Source: Kribbella italica
GTDB lineage: Bacteria; Actinomycetota; Actinomycetes; Propionibacteriales; Kribbellaceae
NCBI RefSeq assembly: GCF_014205135.1
Contig: NZ_JACHMY010000001.1
Coordinates: forward strand, 1,860,001-1,924,000
DNA length: 64,000 bases
Direction: 5' to 3'
The position numbers and the translations under genes are program-made. Numbering within the stretch: position 1 is the first letter of the stretch; each line of letters opens with the position of its first letter. Below, in pieces: positions 26,882 through 36,828 of this stretch. The notes under the pieces were generated by a model. That model searched no databases, was not told where the DNA came from, and saw only the letters and a program-made list of their open reading frames with translations.

Positions 26882-28428
26882 GGCCGCCTCCAGGCGCGTC
26901 CGTCGCGGGCGAGCATCTCGTGGGCGGAGTCGGGGCCCCAGCCACCGGAGTCGTACTGCTCCGGCTGACCGTGCTCGGCCCAGAAGTTGATCACCGGGTC
27001 GAGGATCTTCCAGCCCAGCTCGACCTCGGTGTGCTGGGGGAACAGCGGCGGGTCGCCGAGCAGCACGTCGAGGATCAGCCGCTCGTAGGCCTCCGGAGAG
27101 GACTCGGTGAACGACCCGCCGTAGGCGAAGTCCATGTTCACGTCGCGGATCTCCATCATCGTGCCCGGCACCTTGGCACCGAAGCGCATCGTGATGCCCT
27201 CGTCCGGCTGGATCCGCATCACCAGGGCGTTCTGCCCCAGCTCCTCGGTCTCGGTCGCGGTGAACGGCAGGTGCGGTGCGCGCTTGAACATCACCGCGAC
27301 CTCGGTCACCCGGCGGCCCAGGCGCTTGCCGGTCCGCAGGTAGAACGGGACGCCCGCCCAGCGGCGGGTGTCCACGTCGACCCGCATCGCGGCGAAGGTC
27401 TCGGTCGCGGACGACTTCGGGATGCCGTCCTCCTGCAGGTAGCCCTTGACCTTGGTGCCACCGGCCCAGCCGGCGGCGTACTGACCGCGGGCGGTGTGCA
27501 GGTCGAGCCGCTCGGGCAGCCTGACGGCCGCGAGCACCTTCTTCTTCTCCTGCCGCAGCGACCACGCGTCGAAGCTGACCGGCTCCTCCATCGCGACCAG
27601 CGCGAGCAGCTGGAGCAGGTGGTTCTGGATCACGTCGCGGGCCGCGCCGATGCCGTCGTAGTACCCGGCCCGGCCGCCGATGCCGATGTCCTCGGCCATC
27701 GTGATCTGCACGTGGTCGACGTAGTGGCTGTTCCAGACCGGCTCGAACATGGCGTTGGCGAACCGCAGCGCCAGCATGTTCTGGACGGTTTCCTTGCCCA
27801 GGTAGTGGTCGATCCGGAAGACCGCCTCGGGCGGGAAGACCGACTCGACCACCTGGTTGAGCTCGCGTGCGCTCTTCAGGTCGTGGCCGAACGGCTTCTC
27901 GATCACGACGCGCCGCCAGGAGCCCGGCGTCTCGTCGGCGAGGCCGTGCTGCTTGAGCTTCTCCACCACCTGAGGGAAGAGGCCCGGCGGGATCGACAGG
28001 TAGAACGCGTGGTTGCCGCCCGTACCGCGGTTGACGTCCAGCTCGTCCACGGTCTCCCGCAGCCGCTTGAACGCCTCGTCGTCGGTGAGGTCGCCCGGCA
28101 CGAACCGGAACCCCTCGGCCAGCTGCTGCCAGACCTCTTCGCGGAACGGCGTGCGCGCGTGCTCCTTGACGGAGTCGTGCACGATCTGCGCGAAGTCCTG
28201 GTTGGTGAAGTCGCGCCGGGCGAACCCGACCAGCGCGAAGCCCGGCGGCAGCAGCCCCCGGTTGGCCAGGTCGTAGATGGCCGGCATCAGCTTCTTGCGG
28301 GCCAGGTCGCCCGTGACACCGAAGATCACCAGGCTGGAGGGCCCGGCGATCCGGGGGAGCCGCCGGTCCTGGGGATCCCGCAGCGGGTTCACCGGGCCGG
28401 TCGGCTCTTCTTCGAGTTCAGCGGTCAT
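26878..28428 (-). CDS. zwf: Glucose-6-phosphate dehydrogenase
   Basis: Zwf makes NADPH by oxidising glucose 6-phosphate to 6-phosphogluconolactone, the entry to the oxidative pentose phosphate pathway. The 516-residue protein has the coenzyme loop VIFGVTGDLARKKLMPAIYD, the substrate motif VIEKPFGHDLKSARELN and the active-site RIDHYLGKETVQN. The ATG overlaps the pgi stop by four bases, and the stop overlaps the opcA start. Confidence 0.97.
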   Translation of the reverse strand: MTAELEEEPTGPVNPLRDPQDRRLPRIAGPSSLVIFGVTGDLARKKLMPAIYDLANRGLLPPGFALVGFARRDFTNQDFAQIVHDSVKEHARTPFREEVWQQLAEGFRFVPGDLTDDEAFKRLRETVDELDVNRGTGGNHAFYLSIPPGLFPQVVEKLKQHGLADETPGSWRRVVIEKPFGHDLKSARELNQVVESVFPPEAVFRIDHYLGKETVQNMLALRFANAMFEPVWNSHYVDHVQITMAEDIGIGGRAGYYDGIGAARDVIQNHLLQLLALVAMEEPVSFDAWSLRQEKKKVLAAVRLPERLDLHTARGQYAAGWAGGTKVKGYLQEDGIPKSSATETFAAMRVDVDTRRWAGVPFYLRTGKRLGRRVTEVAVMFKRAPHLPFTATETEELGQNALVMRIQPDEGITMRFGAKVPGTMMEIRDVNMDFAYGGSFTESSPEAYERLILDVLLGDPPLFPQHTEVELGWKILDPVINFWAEHGQPEQYDSGGWGPDSAHEMLARDGRAWRRP

Positions 28429-30038
28429 CGGCCGCTTGCCTCCGACTTGTCATGGGCGTCGAGTAGAGAGATGAGCTGCTGTACGCCGGCCTTCGGGTCG
28501 GTCAGGTGCAGCCGCAGCACCGGCCGGCCGCGCTCGGCCAGGACGCCGGCGTCACCCGCGGCCTGCGCCGAGATGAGCGTGCCGAAGGTGAACGGCCGGT
28601 CCGGGATCTCCACGTCGGTGGACTCCGAGGTGGTGATCTGCAGGAACACGCCCTGCGGGTGTCCGCCCTTGTGGTACTGGCCGGTCGAGTGCAGGAAGCG
28701 TGGGCCCCAGCCGAAGGTCACCGGGCGGCCGGTCTTCGCCGCGAGGGCCGGGCGGATCGCCATCAGGTTCTCGTCGCGCTCGGAGTCCAGGTAGGCCATC
28801 ACCGCCAGGTACCCGTCGTCGGCGAGCTGACCGAGCAGCGCGTCGAGCGCGCCCTCGGCGGTGTCGACACCGTCGAGCAGGCCGTCGGTCCCGCGAACCT
28901 CCACGGCGCCGTCGGTGAAGGCGGCCGCCTCGGGCTCGGGCTGCGCGTCGAGCAGACCACGCGCGGCCTTCTTGGCGCTCTCCACGTCCGGCTGGTCGAA
29001 CGGGTTGATCCCGAGCAGGTACCCGGCGACCGCGGTCGCCGTCTCCCAGAGCAGGAACTGCCCGCCGAGCGAGCCCGACGTCAGTGCGGTCGGTACGTCG
29101 CTGTTCGCCTTGTCGGCCAGCAGTGCGTGCACCAGATCGGACGCCGTGCTGTGCAGTTCGGGCGCGTGCACGCCCTTCACCGCGACCGGCAGGATGCCTT
29201 TGCCGTTCTTGCCGGTGCTCTCGGCGATCAGCTGCTCGGCCCAGTCCGGGAAGCCGACGATGTCGGAGCCCTCGGCCGCGATGATCGCCTTGTCCCGGCC
29301 CGCACTGGCAGCCAATACGGCGCCGAGCACGAGCGCCGGGTTGTCGGCGGAGTCGGCCTGCAGCGCAGGAGCGGCCTCGGCCGCCTGGTCGAGCAGCTCG
29401 GCCACATCCGCACCGGCCAGGGCCGACGGGACCAGACCGAACGCGGTGAGCGCGCTGTAGCGCCCACCGACGTGCGGGTCGGCCAGGAAGGTCTTGCGGT
29501 AGCCCTCGTCGGCCGAGAGCTTCTCGAACGGCGAGCCCGGGTCGGTGACCACGACGACCCGCGAGGAAGCGTCGAGGCCCGCGTCGGTGAAGGCCTTCAC
29601 GAAGACCCGGCGCTGGCTGTCGGTCTCGACCGTGCCGCCGGACTTGCTGGACACGACGATGACGGTGCGCTGCAGGTCGCCGGCCAGCGCGCGGGCGATC
29701 ACGCTCGGGTTGGTGGAGTCCAGGACGACCAGCTCGACGCCGGCCGTCCGGGTGATCACCTCCGGCGCGAGCGACGAGCCGCCCATGCCGGCCAGGACGA
29801 TCCGGTCCAGACCCTCGGCCCGCAGGTCGGCCTGCAGAGCCTCGATCTCGGCCAGCAGCGGCCGGGACGAGTCGTGCAGGTCGACCCAGCTGAGCCGGAT
29901 GGCCGACTCGGACTCGGCCTCCGGACCCCAGATCGTGGCGTCCTTGGCGGCGATCCGGGAGGCGATCTTCTCCGACACCAGCCGGTCGATCGTCGAGGCC
30001 CAGTCACCGTTGGCGGTGCTGACCGCGGGAGTGCTCAC
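28425..30038 (-). CDS. pgi: Glucose-6-phosphate isomerase
   Basis: Pgi interconverts glucose 6-phosphate and fructose 6-phosphate, linking glycolysis and the pentose phosphate pathway. The 537-residue protein contains the sugar-isomerase SIS fold with [32 protein letters not shown] and [16 protein letters not shown], plus a catalytic-region [18 protein letters not shown]. The GTG at 30038 overlaps the tal stop by four bases. Its place between tal and zwf is not seen in the M. tuberculosis cluster I remember, where pgi is elsewhere. Confidence 0.94.
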   Translation of the reverse strand: MSTPAVSTANGDWASTIDRLVSEKIASRIAAKDATIWGPEAESESAIRLSWVDLHDSSRPLLAEIEALQADLRAEGLDRIVLAGMGGSSLAPEVITRTAGVELVVLDSTNPSVIARALAGDLQRTVIVVSSKSGGTVETDSQRRVFVKAFTDAGLDASSRVVVVTDPGSPFEKLSADEGYRKTFLADPHVGGRYSALTAFGLVPSALAGADVAELLDQAAEAAPALQADSADNPALVLGAVLAASAGRDKAIIAAEGSDIVGFPDWAEQLIAESTGKNGKGILPVAVKGVHAPELHSTASDLVHALLADKANSDVPTALTSGSLGGQFLLWETATAVAGYLLGINPFDQPDVESAKKAARGLLDAQPEPEAAAFTDGAVEVRGTDGLLDGVDTAEGALDALLGQLADDGYLAVMAYLDSERDENLMAIRPALAAKTGRPVTFGWGPRFLHSTGQYHKGGHPQGVFLQITTSESTDVEIPDRPFTFGTLISAQAAGDAGVLAERGRPVLRLHLTDPKAGVQQLISLLDAHDKSEASGR

Positions 30039-31144
30039 TTGGCCGCCGCCTTGAGGGCCGCGGTGACGGTGTCCTGCAGCTCCGACCAGGAGGCGTCGAA
30101 CTTGCTGACGCCCTCGTCCTCGAGCACCTGCACCACCTCGTCGTACGAGATGCCGAGCTTCTCCAGGTCCGCGATCACCGTGCGGTCCGCCGCGTAGTCG
30201 CCGCGCACGGTGTCGCCGGTGATGTCGCCTTCCTTGGCGACGGCGTCGATCGTTGCCTGCGGCATCGTGTTGACGACGCCGCGGGTCACCAGCTCCTCGA
30301 CGTACATGGTGCTCTTGTACGCCGGGTCCTTGACGCCGGTCGAGGCCCACAGCGGCCGCTGCGGCTTGGCGCCGGCGGTCTCGATCGCGCGCCAGCGGTC
30401 CGAGGCGAAGATCTCCTCGTACGCCTCGAAGGCGAGCCGCGCGTTGGCGATCGCGGCCTTGCCCTTCAGGGCCTTCGCCTCGTCCGTCCCGATGGCGTCG
30501 AGCCGCTTGTCCACCTCGGTGTCGACCCGGCTGACGAAGAACGAGGCGACGCTGCCGAGCTTGGTCACGTCGTGCCCGTTGTCGAGCGCCTTCTCCAGGC
30601 CGGTCAGGAACGCGTCCGCGACCGCCTGGTAGCGCTCGAGCGAGAAGATCAGCGTCACGTTCACGCTGATCCCGGCGGCCAGCGTCTCGGCGATCGCCGG
30701 GATGCCTTCCTTGGTGGCCGGGATCTTGACGAAGACGTTCTCGCGGCCGACGATCTCCCACAGCTCCTTGGCCTGGGCGATCGTCTTCGCGGTGTCGCGG
30801 GCCAGCCCGGGCTCGACCTCGATCGAGACCCGGCCGTCGACACCGTCGGTGTCGTCGTACACGGGCTTGAACAGGTCCGCGGCGTTACGGACGTCGTCGG
30901 TGGTGATCACCCGGATCGCCTGGTCGGTGGACACGCCCTCGGCGGCCAGCCGCTCGACCTGCTCAGCGTAGGCGTTCTTGTCCGAGATCGCCTTCGCGAA
31001 GATCGTCGGGTTGGTCGTCACCCCGCTGACGTGCTGGTCGTGGATGAGGGCGGCCAGGCTGCCGCTGGTCAGCCGCTGACGGGAGAGATCGTCGAGCCAG
31101 ATCGAGACGCCGGCGTCGGCGAGGTCTTGCAAACGGTCGTTCAT
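30035..31144 (-). CDS. tal: Transaldolase
   Basis: Transaldolase transfers a dihydroxyacetone unit between sedoheptulose 7-phosphate and glyceraldehyde 3-phosphate in the non-oxidative pentose phosphate branch. The 369-residue protein has [27 protein letters not shown] and the Schiff-base lysine in [12 protein letters not shown], with [15 protein letters not shown] after it. GGAGG lies about ten bases before the ATG. It follows tkt by 29 bases on the minus strand. Confidence 0.97.
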   Translation of the reverse strand: MNDRLQDLADAGVSIWLDDLSRQRLTSGSLAALIHDQHVSGVTTNPTIFAKAISDKNAYAEQVERLAAEGVSTDQAIRVITTDDVRNAADLFKPVYDDTDGVDGRVSIEVEPGLARDTAKTIAQAKELWEIVGRENVFVKIPATKEGIPAIAETLAAGISVNVTLIFSLERYQAVADAFLTGLEKALDNGHDVTKLGSVASFFVSRVDTEVDKRLDAIGTDEAKALKGKAAIANARLAFEAYEEIFASDRWRAIETAGAKPQRPLWASTGVKDPAYKSTMYVEELVTRGVVNTMPQATIDAVAKEGDITGDTVRGDYAADRTVIADLEKLGISYDEVVQVLEDEGVSKFDASWSELQDTVTAALKAAAK

Positions 31145-31173
31145 TGTCCGAAGCCTCCGAGTTTCTGTGGTTG

Positions 31174-33351
31174 TCAGTTGGCGGCGTAGGTGTCTGCCGG
31201 ACCGACCGGTCCGGCCGCGGCACGTCCTGCCGGTACGCCGCTGCCACCGAGCTCGGCTGCCGCGGCAATGCTGTCCTTCGCGGCCTGTACGACGGCGTCG
31301 GCGGTGATGCCGAACTCCGTGTACAGCCGCTTGTAGTCGGCCGAAGCGCCGTAGTGCTCCAGGCTGACGCTGCGCCCGGCGTCGCCGACGATCTCGCGCC
31401 AGCCGAGCTTGATGCCGGCCTCGACCGAGACCCGCGCCTTGACCGCGGCCGGGATGACCGAGTCGCGGTAGGCGTCGTCCTGCTCGTCGAACCACTCGCG
31501 GGAGACCAGCGACACGACGCGGGCCTTGATGCCCTCGGCGGCCAGTGCCTCGCGGGCCTCGACGGCCAGCTGCAGCTCCGAGCCGGTGCCGATCAGGATC
31601 ACGTCGGGCGTGCCGTCGGTGTCGAGCAGTGTGTACCCGCCCTTGTGCACGTTCTCGGTGGTGGCGTAGCCGTCGGTCCCGCGCGGGAAGGTCGGCACGT
31701 TCTGCCGGGTCAGCACCAGGCCGGCCGGGCGGTCGGTGTGCTCGAGGATCGTCGCCCAGGCGGCGGCGGTCTCGTTCGCGTCGGCCGGGCGGACCACGTC
31801 GAGGCCCGGGATCGCGCGCAGGGCCGCGATGTGCTCGACCGGCTGGTGGGTCGGGCCGTCCTCGCCGAGGCCGATCGAGTCGTGCGTCCACACGTAGGTG
31901 ACCGGCAGCTTCATCAGCGCGGCCAGCCGCACCGACGGGCGCATGTAGTCGCTGAAGGTGAGGAAGGTGCCGCCGTACGGGCGGGTCCCGCCGTGCAGGG
32001 CGATGCCGTTCAGCACCGCGCCCATGCCGTGCTCGCGGATGCCGAAGTGCAGGACGCGGCCGTACTCGTTGCCCTGGAACTCCTTGGTGGCGTGCTCGGC
32101 CGGGATGAACGACGGCTGGCCCTTGGGGGTGGTGTTGTTCGAGCCGGCCAAGTCGGCCGAACCGCCCCACAGCTCCGGCAGCTCCGGCGCGACCTTGGTC
32201 AGCACCTCGCCGGAGGCCGCGCGGGTGGCGACACCCTTCGCGTCGGCCTCCCAGCTCGGCAGCACGTCCTTCCAGCCGGCCGGCAGCTCACGCCGGCCGA
32301 GCCGGTCGAACAGCGCGGCCGCCTCGGGGGCCGCCGTGCGCCAGGCGTCGTACTTGGTGGTCCACTCGGCCTGCTCGGCCGTGCCACGCTCGACCGCCAG
32401 GCGGGTGTGCGCGATGACCTCGTCGGCGACCTCGAAGGTCTGCTCCGGGTCGAAGCCAAGCACCTCCTTGGTCGCGGCGACCTCGGTGGCCCCCGCGGCC
32501 GAGCCGTGGATCTTGCCGGTGTTCTGCGCGTTCGGCGCCGGCCAGCCGATGATCGTGTGCAGCCGGATGAAGGTCGGCTTGTCGGTGACGGCGCGGCCGG
32601 CCTCGATCGCGTCGTACAGGGCCTGGACGTTCTCCTCGTACCCCGTGCCGCCGTTGGTCCAGTCGACGTCGTGGACGTCCCAGCCGTACGCCGCGTAGCG
32701 GGCGGCGACGTCCTCGGAGAACGCGATGTTGGTGTCGTCCTCGATGGAGATCTTGTTCGCGTCGTAGATCACCGTCAGGTTGCCGAGCTTCTGGTGCCCG
32801 GCCAGCGACGAGGCCTCGGACGAGACGCCCTCCTCGAGGTCGCCGTCGGAGGCGATCACGTACACCTGGTGGTCGAAAAGACTTTCCCCACTGGCCGTCT
32901 CCGGGTCGAACAGACCACGCTCGCGGCGGGCCGCCATCGCCATGCCGACCGCGTTGCCGACGCCCTGGCCGAGCGGGCCGGTGGTCGTCTCGACGCCGGG
33001 GGTGTGGCTGTACTCCGGGTGGCCCGGGGTCGCGCTGCCCCACGTCCGCAGGGACTTCAGGTCGTCCAGCTCGAGGCCGAAACCGGCCAGGTACAGCTGG
33101 ATGTAGAGGGTCAGGCTGGAGTGCCCGGCCGACAGAACGAAGCGGTCGCGACCGGCCCAGTGCGGGTCGGCGGGGTTGTGCCGCATCACCTTCTGGAACA
33201 GCAGGTACGCGGCCGGGGCGAGGCTCATCGCCGTTCCGGGGTGGCCGTTGCCGACCTTCTCCACGGCGTCCAGCGCGAGGACCCGCACCGTGTCGACCGC
33301 GCGCTGGTCGACGTCGGTCCATTCAAGCTTGCTGGTGGTCTTCTCCGTCAC
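31174..33351 (-). CDS. tkt: Transketolase
   Basis: This thiamine diphosphate enzyme shuttles two-carbon units in the non-oxidative pentose phosphate branch. The 725-residue protein shows [15 protein letters not shown], the TPP-binding [20 protein letters not shown], and the pyrimidine-domain [19 protein letters not shown] with [20 protein letters not shown]. The GTG start has a GAGG-type site about ten bases upstream. It heads the operon and is divergent from ctaB. Its leader contains a strong inverted repeat. Confidence 0.97.
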   Translation of the reverse strand: MTEKTTSKLEWTDVDQRAVDTVRVLALDAVEKVGNGHPGTAMSLAPAAYLLFQKVMRHNPADPHWAGRDRFVLSAGHSSLTLYIQLYLAGFGLELDDLKSLRTWGSATPGHPEYSHTPGVETTTGPLGQGVGNAVGMAMAARRERGLFDPETASGESLFDHQVYVIASDGDLEEGVSSEASSLAGHQKLGNLTVIYDANKISIEDDTNIAFSEDVAARYAAYGWDVHDVDWTNGGTGYEENVQALYDAIEAGRAVTDKPTFIRLHTIIGWPAPNAQNTGKIHGSAAGATEVAATKEVLGFDPEQTFEVADEVIAHTRLAVERGTAEQAEWTTKYDAWRTAAPEAAALFDRLGRRELPAGWKDVLPSWEADAKGVATRAASGEVLTKVAPELPELWGGSADLAGSNNTTPKGQPSFIPAEHATKEFQGNEYGRVLHFGIREHGMGAVLNGIALHGGTRPYGGTFLTFSDYMRPSVRLAALMKLPVTYVWTHDSIGLGEDGPTHQPVEHIAALRAIPGLDVVRPADANETAAAWATILEHTDRPAGLVLTRQNVPTFPRGTDGYATTENVHKGGYTLLDTDGTPDVILIGTGSELQLAVEAREALAAEGIKARVVSLVSREWFDEQDDAYRDSVIPAAVKARVSVEAGIKLGWREIVGDAGRSVSLEHYGASADYKRLYTEFGITADAVVQAAKDSIAAAAELGGSGVPAGRAAAGPVGPADTYAAN

Positions 33352-33380
33352 GCCGGCGGCGCTCCTCTCGCTGTTGTTTT

Positions 33381-33416
33381 TGTCGGCCGATCTTGTTCGT
33401 ATTTCCTCGGCCGACA
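33381..33416 (-). promoter_or_regulatory. Inverted repeat in the tkt leader
   Basis: TGTCGGCCGA and TCGGCCGACA are exact complements across a 16-base AT-richer spacer, 30 to 65 bases before the tkt start. It may fold in the mRNA leader or serve as an operator. It is not a typical terminator for either strand. Confidence 0.45.
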
Positions 33417-33611
33417 GGCCTGCACATCACCATGAGCGAGCCTACTCGTAAGCCTTCTGATCGCCTTTCATCCCTCGCAACCCGAATGTCGCCCGTGTTG
33501 TTCCCCGTGGTGTTCCCGAGGGGGTGGTTCGGGACCTCCTACGGGCCGTCGTAGACTGTCGAACCGTCAGCGCCGGTCCCCGGCGTCAAGCCCATTGAGT
33601 TCGAGGTGTTC

Positions 33612-34586
33612 GTGACGGCCGTCGACCCGCGTCCAGCCGCGACGACGTCGTACCCGGCGCCGCTGCCGACCGAGGCTGCATCCCCCGAGGTGACCAGCCC
33701 GTCGGTACGCGACGTGATCAAGGCGTACGTCGGTCTGACCAAGCCGCGCATCATCGAGCTCCTGCTGATCACGACCGTGCCGGTGATGTTCCTGGCCGCC
33801 GGGGGAGTCCCCGGGCTGGGCGTCGTGGCCGCCACGCTGGTCGGCGGGATCCTCGCCTCCGGCAGCGCGAACACGATCAACTGCGTGCTCGACCGCGACA
33901 TCGACGAGCAGATGCGCCGGACCCGGCGCCGCCCGCTGCCGCGGCACGCGGTCAGCCCGCGCTCGGCGATGGTCTTCGGGATCGTGCTCGGCGTGCTGGC
34001 CACGCTGGAGCTCGGCTTCTTCGTCAACTGGCTGTCGTCGGTGCTGGCCCTGGTGGCGAACCTGTTCTACGTGTTCGTCTACACGATGGTGCTCAAGCGC
34101 CGGACCGTGCAGAACATCGTCTGGGGCGGGATCGCCGGCTGCTTCCCGACCCTGATCGGCTGGACCGCGGTCACCAACGACCTGGCCTGGACGCCGCTGG
34201 TGCTGTTCGGCGTGGTGTTCCTGTGGACGCCGCCGCACACCTGGGCGCTGGCCATGCGCTACCGCGAGGACTACGCGTCGGTCGACGTACCGATGCTGCC
34301 GGTGGTCGCCACTCCGGTCGCGACCGCGCGCCAGATCCTGGTCTACAGCATCCTGATGGTGATCACGTCGCTCGCGCTGTGGCCGGTCGCGGACACCGGT
34401 TTCGTCTACCCGCTTGCGGCGGTCGTGCTCGGCGTGGTCTTCCTGCGCGAGGCCTTCGCCCTGCTGGCCCGGGCCAACACCGGCGCCGAAGGCGCGGCCC
34501 TCCGCCCGATGCGCCTGTTCCACTTCTCCAACATCTACCTGGCGCTCCTGTTCATCGCCGCCGCGATCGACCCACTGCTGCACTGA
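33612..34586 (+). CDS. ctaB: Protoheme IX farnesyltransferase (heme O synthase)
   Basis: CtaB attaches a farnesyl group to heme B, giving heme O for aa3-type oxidases. The UbiA-family membrane protein of 324 residues has about nine helices and the prenyl-diphosphate motif [25 protein letters not shown] (first Asp-rich box, near residue 90), and a second loop in [14 protein letters not shown]. The GTG at 33612 was chosen because GAGG ends five bases earlier, although a GTG six bases upstream is also in frame. Divergent from tkt, in the common actinobacterial order. Confidence 0.95.
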   Translation: MTAVDPRPAATTSYPAPLPTEAASPEVTSPSVRDVIKAYVGLTKPRIIELLLITTVPVMFLAAGGVPGLGVVAATLVGGILASGSANTINCVLDRDIDEQMRRTRRRPLPRHAVSPRSAMVFGIVLGVLATLELGFFVNWLSSVLALVANLFYVFVYTMVLKRRTVQNIVWGGIAGCFPTLIGWTAVTNDLAWTPLVLFGVVFLWTPPHTWALAMRYREDYASVDVPMLPVVATPVATARQILVYSILMVITSLALWPVADTGFVYPLAAVVLGVVFLREAFALLARANTGAEGAALRPMRLFHFSNIYLALLFIAAAIDPLLH

Positions 34587-34719
34587 TCCACTGGTTGCTG
34601 TCGGCACGCGTCCGGGAGCGCAGAGTCCTCCCGTTGACCTGTGCGGCTCGCGGTGCTGCCATGGGGTGGTCTGTGGAGCCACACTCCACCCTGGGGAGGC
34701 AGGACACTAGGGGGAACTA

Positions 34720-35823
34720 GTGGGGGTTACCAAAGCACGTCTGGCTGCTGTCTCGGCGGCCGTGCTGGTCGGGTCGGTTCTGGTGGCCGCTCCGTCCGAA
34801 GCAACCGGCGGTGGAAAGCTCAAGCCGGTCGTCACCGGCATCGACTCGCCGCGTGGCGTCTCGACGTTCTGGTCGAAGATCATCTACAGCACCGGCGACG
34901 GCTCGGTGTGGGAGGCCTGGTCCAGGGGCCGGAAGATCCGCAAGCTCGGTACGGTCCCAGGTGGTTTCGCACCCGCCATCGACACCAACGCCTGGGGTAC
35001 GACGTACGCGCTGACCGGTGCCGGCGGCGAACCGGGAGCACCGCCCACCCCGGGCTCGTCGACGCTGTACAAGCTGCGGCCGGGCAAGGCGCCGCTGAAG
35101 ATCGCCGACATCGGCAAGTACCAGGTGAAGGACCCGGACCCGTACGACCAGGAGAGCAACCCGACCGAGAGCAACCCGTTCGGAGTCGCGGCCCTGCGGG
35201 ACGGGACGGTGCTGGTCGCTGACGCCGCAGGCAACGACCTGCTGCGGGTCTGGCCGAACGGGCACATCAAGACCGTGGCCCGGCTGAAGCCGCGCACGAT
35301 CAAGGTCCCGGCGGGCTACCCGCCGCCGCCGGCCTTCCCGCCGGCCGGTACGCCGGTCGTCAGTGAGGCCGTCTCCACGTCGGTCACGGTCGGCTCGGAC
35401 GGCTACTGGTACGTCGGCGAGCTGCGCGGGTTCCCGGCCACGCCGGGTACGTCGCAGATCTGGAGGATCAAGCCGGGCTCGGTGGGCGCGACTTGTGACC
35501 CGTACAAACCGAACAAGGGCAACTGCCAGCGCTGGGCCGACGGCTACACGTCGATCGTCGACCTGGCCGGTGGTCCGCGTGGTGCGATCGCCGCCGTCCA
35601 GCTGGCCCGCGACAGCTGGCTGCGGTGGGAGGTGAGCGGTCAGCCGAGTGCTGTCGGCTCGCTGATCGTCCAGTGGCCCAACAAGTGGCACAACGGCGGT
35701 CCTCGCAAGGAGGTGGCCCGCGGCAAGCTTCAGCTGCCCGGTGGCGCGGCGTGGAGCAGATGGGGTGACCTGTACGTCTCGTCGCCGCTCTTCGGCCCAG
35801 GAGCGATCTACCGCGTGAGGTAG
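34720..35823 (+). CDS. Secreted ScyD/ScyE-family beta-propeller-like protein
   Basis: This is an exported protein of 367 residues. A signal peptide (LAAVSAAVLVGSVLVAAPSEA) is followed by a repeat-rich domain resembling NHL/beta-propeller proteins of the ScyD/ScyE family (PFGVAALRDGTVLVADAAGN, LLRVWPNGHIKTVARL). That family includes proteins of unknown function beside cyanobacterial scytonemin genes, so the name implies fold, not pathway. AGGGGGA lies just before the GTG. It sits between ctaB and ctaA as a local insertion. Confidence 0.8.
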   Translation: MGVTKARLAAVSAAVLVGSVLVAAPSEATGGGKLKPVVTGIDSPRGVSTFWSKIIYSTGDGSVWEAWSRGRKIRKLGTVPGGFAPAIDTNAWGTTYALTGAGGEPGAPPTPGSSTLYKLRPGKAPLKIADIGKYQVKDPDPYDQESNPTESNPFGVAALRDGTVLVADAAGNDLLRVWPNGHIKTVARLKPRTIKVPAGYPPPPAFPPAGTPVVSEAVSTSVTVGSDGYWYVGELRGFPATPGTSQIWRIKPGSVGATCDPYKPNKGNCQRWADGYTSIVDLAGGPRGAIAAVQLARDSWLRWEVSGQPSAVGSLIVQWPNKWHNGGPRKEVARGKLQLPGGAAWSRWGDLYVSSPLFGPGAIYRVR

Positions 35824-35835
35824 ACCCTCCCCGAA

Positions 35836-35884
35836 CAGCCCGGGGCGTCCGGCCGTCTCACCCGGCCGGGCGCCCCGGGTGCTG
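35836..35884. terminator. Bidirectional terminator between the ScyD-like gene and ctaA
   Basis: A long GC-rich stem (left arm 35836-35855, right arm 35863-35884) with one bulge and one G-U pair lies between two convergent stop codons. Confidence 0.7.
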
Positions 35885-35886
35885 TC

Positions 35887-36825
35887 CTAGGTCGCGGGCG
35901 TTCCGCGTTCGCCGTACACGGCGGTGACCAGCGCGATCAGTACGGCGGCGAAGAACATGTGGATCAGCACGAGCACCCAGGGCAGGCCGGTGAAGTACTG
36001 GGTGAAGCCGACCACGCCCTGCAGCAGCTCCATCGCGAGCAGCCAGGCGGCCAGCTTGCGCAGCGTCCGCGAGGTCGCGGTGACGCGGGTCGCGATCACC
36101 AGCGCGATCGAGACGCCGAGCAGCGCGAACACCACGTCGGCGTGCAGCTGGCTGATCAGCTCCTCGTCGAAGCCGTTCCGGCCGGTCTCGGGATCGCCCG
36201 AGTGCGGGCCGGCACCGGTGACAAGGGTGCCGAGGGCAACGGCCAGCCAGACCGCCACCACCGAGGCGGTCGCCAGCGCGCGGACCACCGGGGGAGTGTG
36301 CGGGTAGGGACTCGTCCGCGACCGGCGCATCATCGACACGGTCAGCGTGATGATGATCGGCGAGACCAGGAAGTGCGCGGACACGATCCACGGGTTCAGC
36401 CCGGTGAGCACGCTGACGCCGCCGATCACGGCCTGCAGCGGGACGCCCAGCGCGGCCGCGGTGGCCAGCCGGCGCAGGTCCTTGCGCTTCGGCCGGTACC
36501 GCATGACGGCCAGCCAGGTGCCGATCGCGACGATCGCGACCACGAACCCGAGCATCCGGTTGCCGAACTCGATCGCACCGTGCATCCCGAGCTCGGGGTG
36601 CGGCACGTACGACGAGTCGGTGCACGACGGCCAGGTCGGGCAGCCGAGTCCGGAGCCGGTCAGCCGGACCAGCCCGCCGGTCACCACGATGCCGATGTTG
36701 ACGATCACCGACGCCCAGCCCCAGCGCCGGACGACGTCCAGGCTCGGCTCGGGCACCAGACGCCAGAATCCGGTGACGGGCGGCTCGCTCGCGGGGGCCG
36801 GGATCTCGGTGCTCATCACCGGCAC
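35887..36825 (-). CDS. ctaA: Heme A synthase (COX15/CtaA)
   Basis: CtaA oxidises the heme O methyl group to give heme A for cytochrome aa3 oxidase. The 312-residue membrane protein has eight helices and the four conserved histidines in ELGMHGAIEFGNRMLG, IVSAHFLVSP, QLHADVVFALLG and VLIHMFFAA, plus a Cys pair in GCPTWPSC. The GTG at 36825 begins four bases after the esterase stop and is about eleven bases from GGGAGG. An ATG at 36816 (MSTEIP) is the alternative start. Confidence 0.93.
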   Translation of the reverse strand: MPVMSTEIPAPASEPPVTGFWRLVPEPSLDVVRRWGWASVIVNIGIVVTGGLVRLTGSGLGCPTWPSCTDSSYVPHPELGMHGAIEFGNRMLGFVVAIVAIGTWLAVMRYRPKRKDLRRLATAAALGVPLQAVIGGVSVLTGLNPWIVSAHFLVSPIIITLTVSMMRRSRTSPYPHTPPVVRALATASVVAVWLAVALGTLVTGAGPHSGDPETGRNGFDEELISQLHADVVFALLGVSIALVIATRVTATSRTLRKLAAWLLAMELLQGVVGFTQYFTGLPWVLVLIHMFFAAVLIALVTAVYGERGTPAT

Positions 36826-36828
36826 ACT

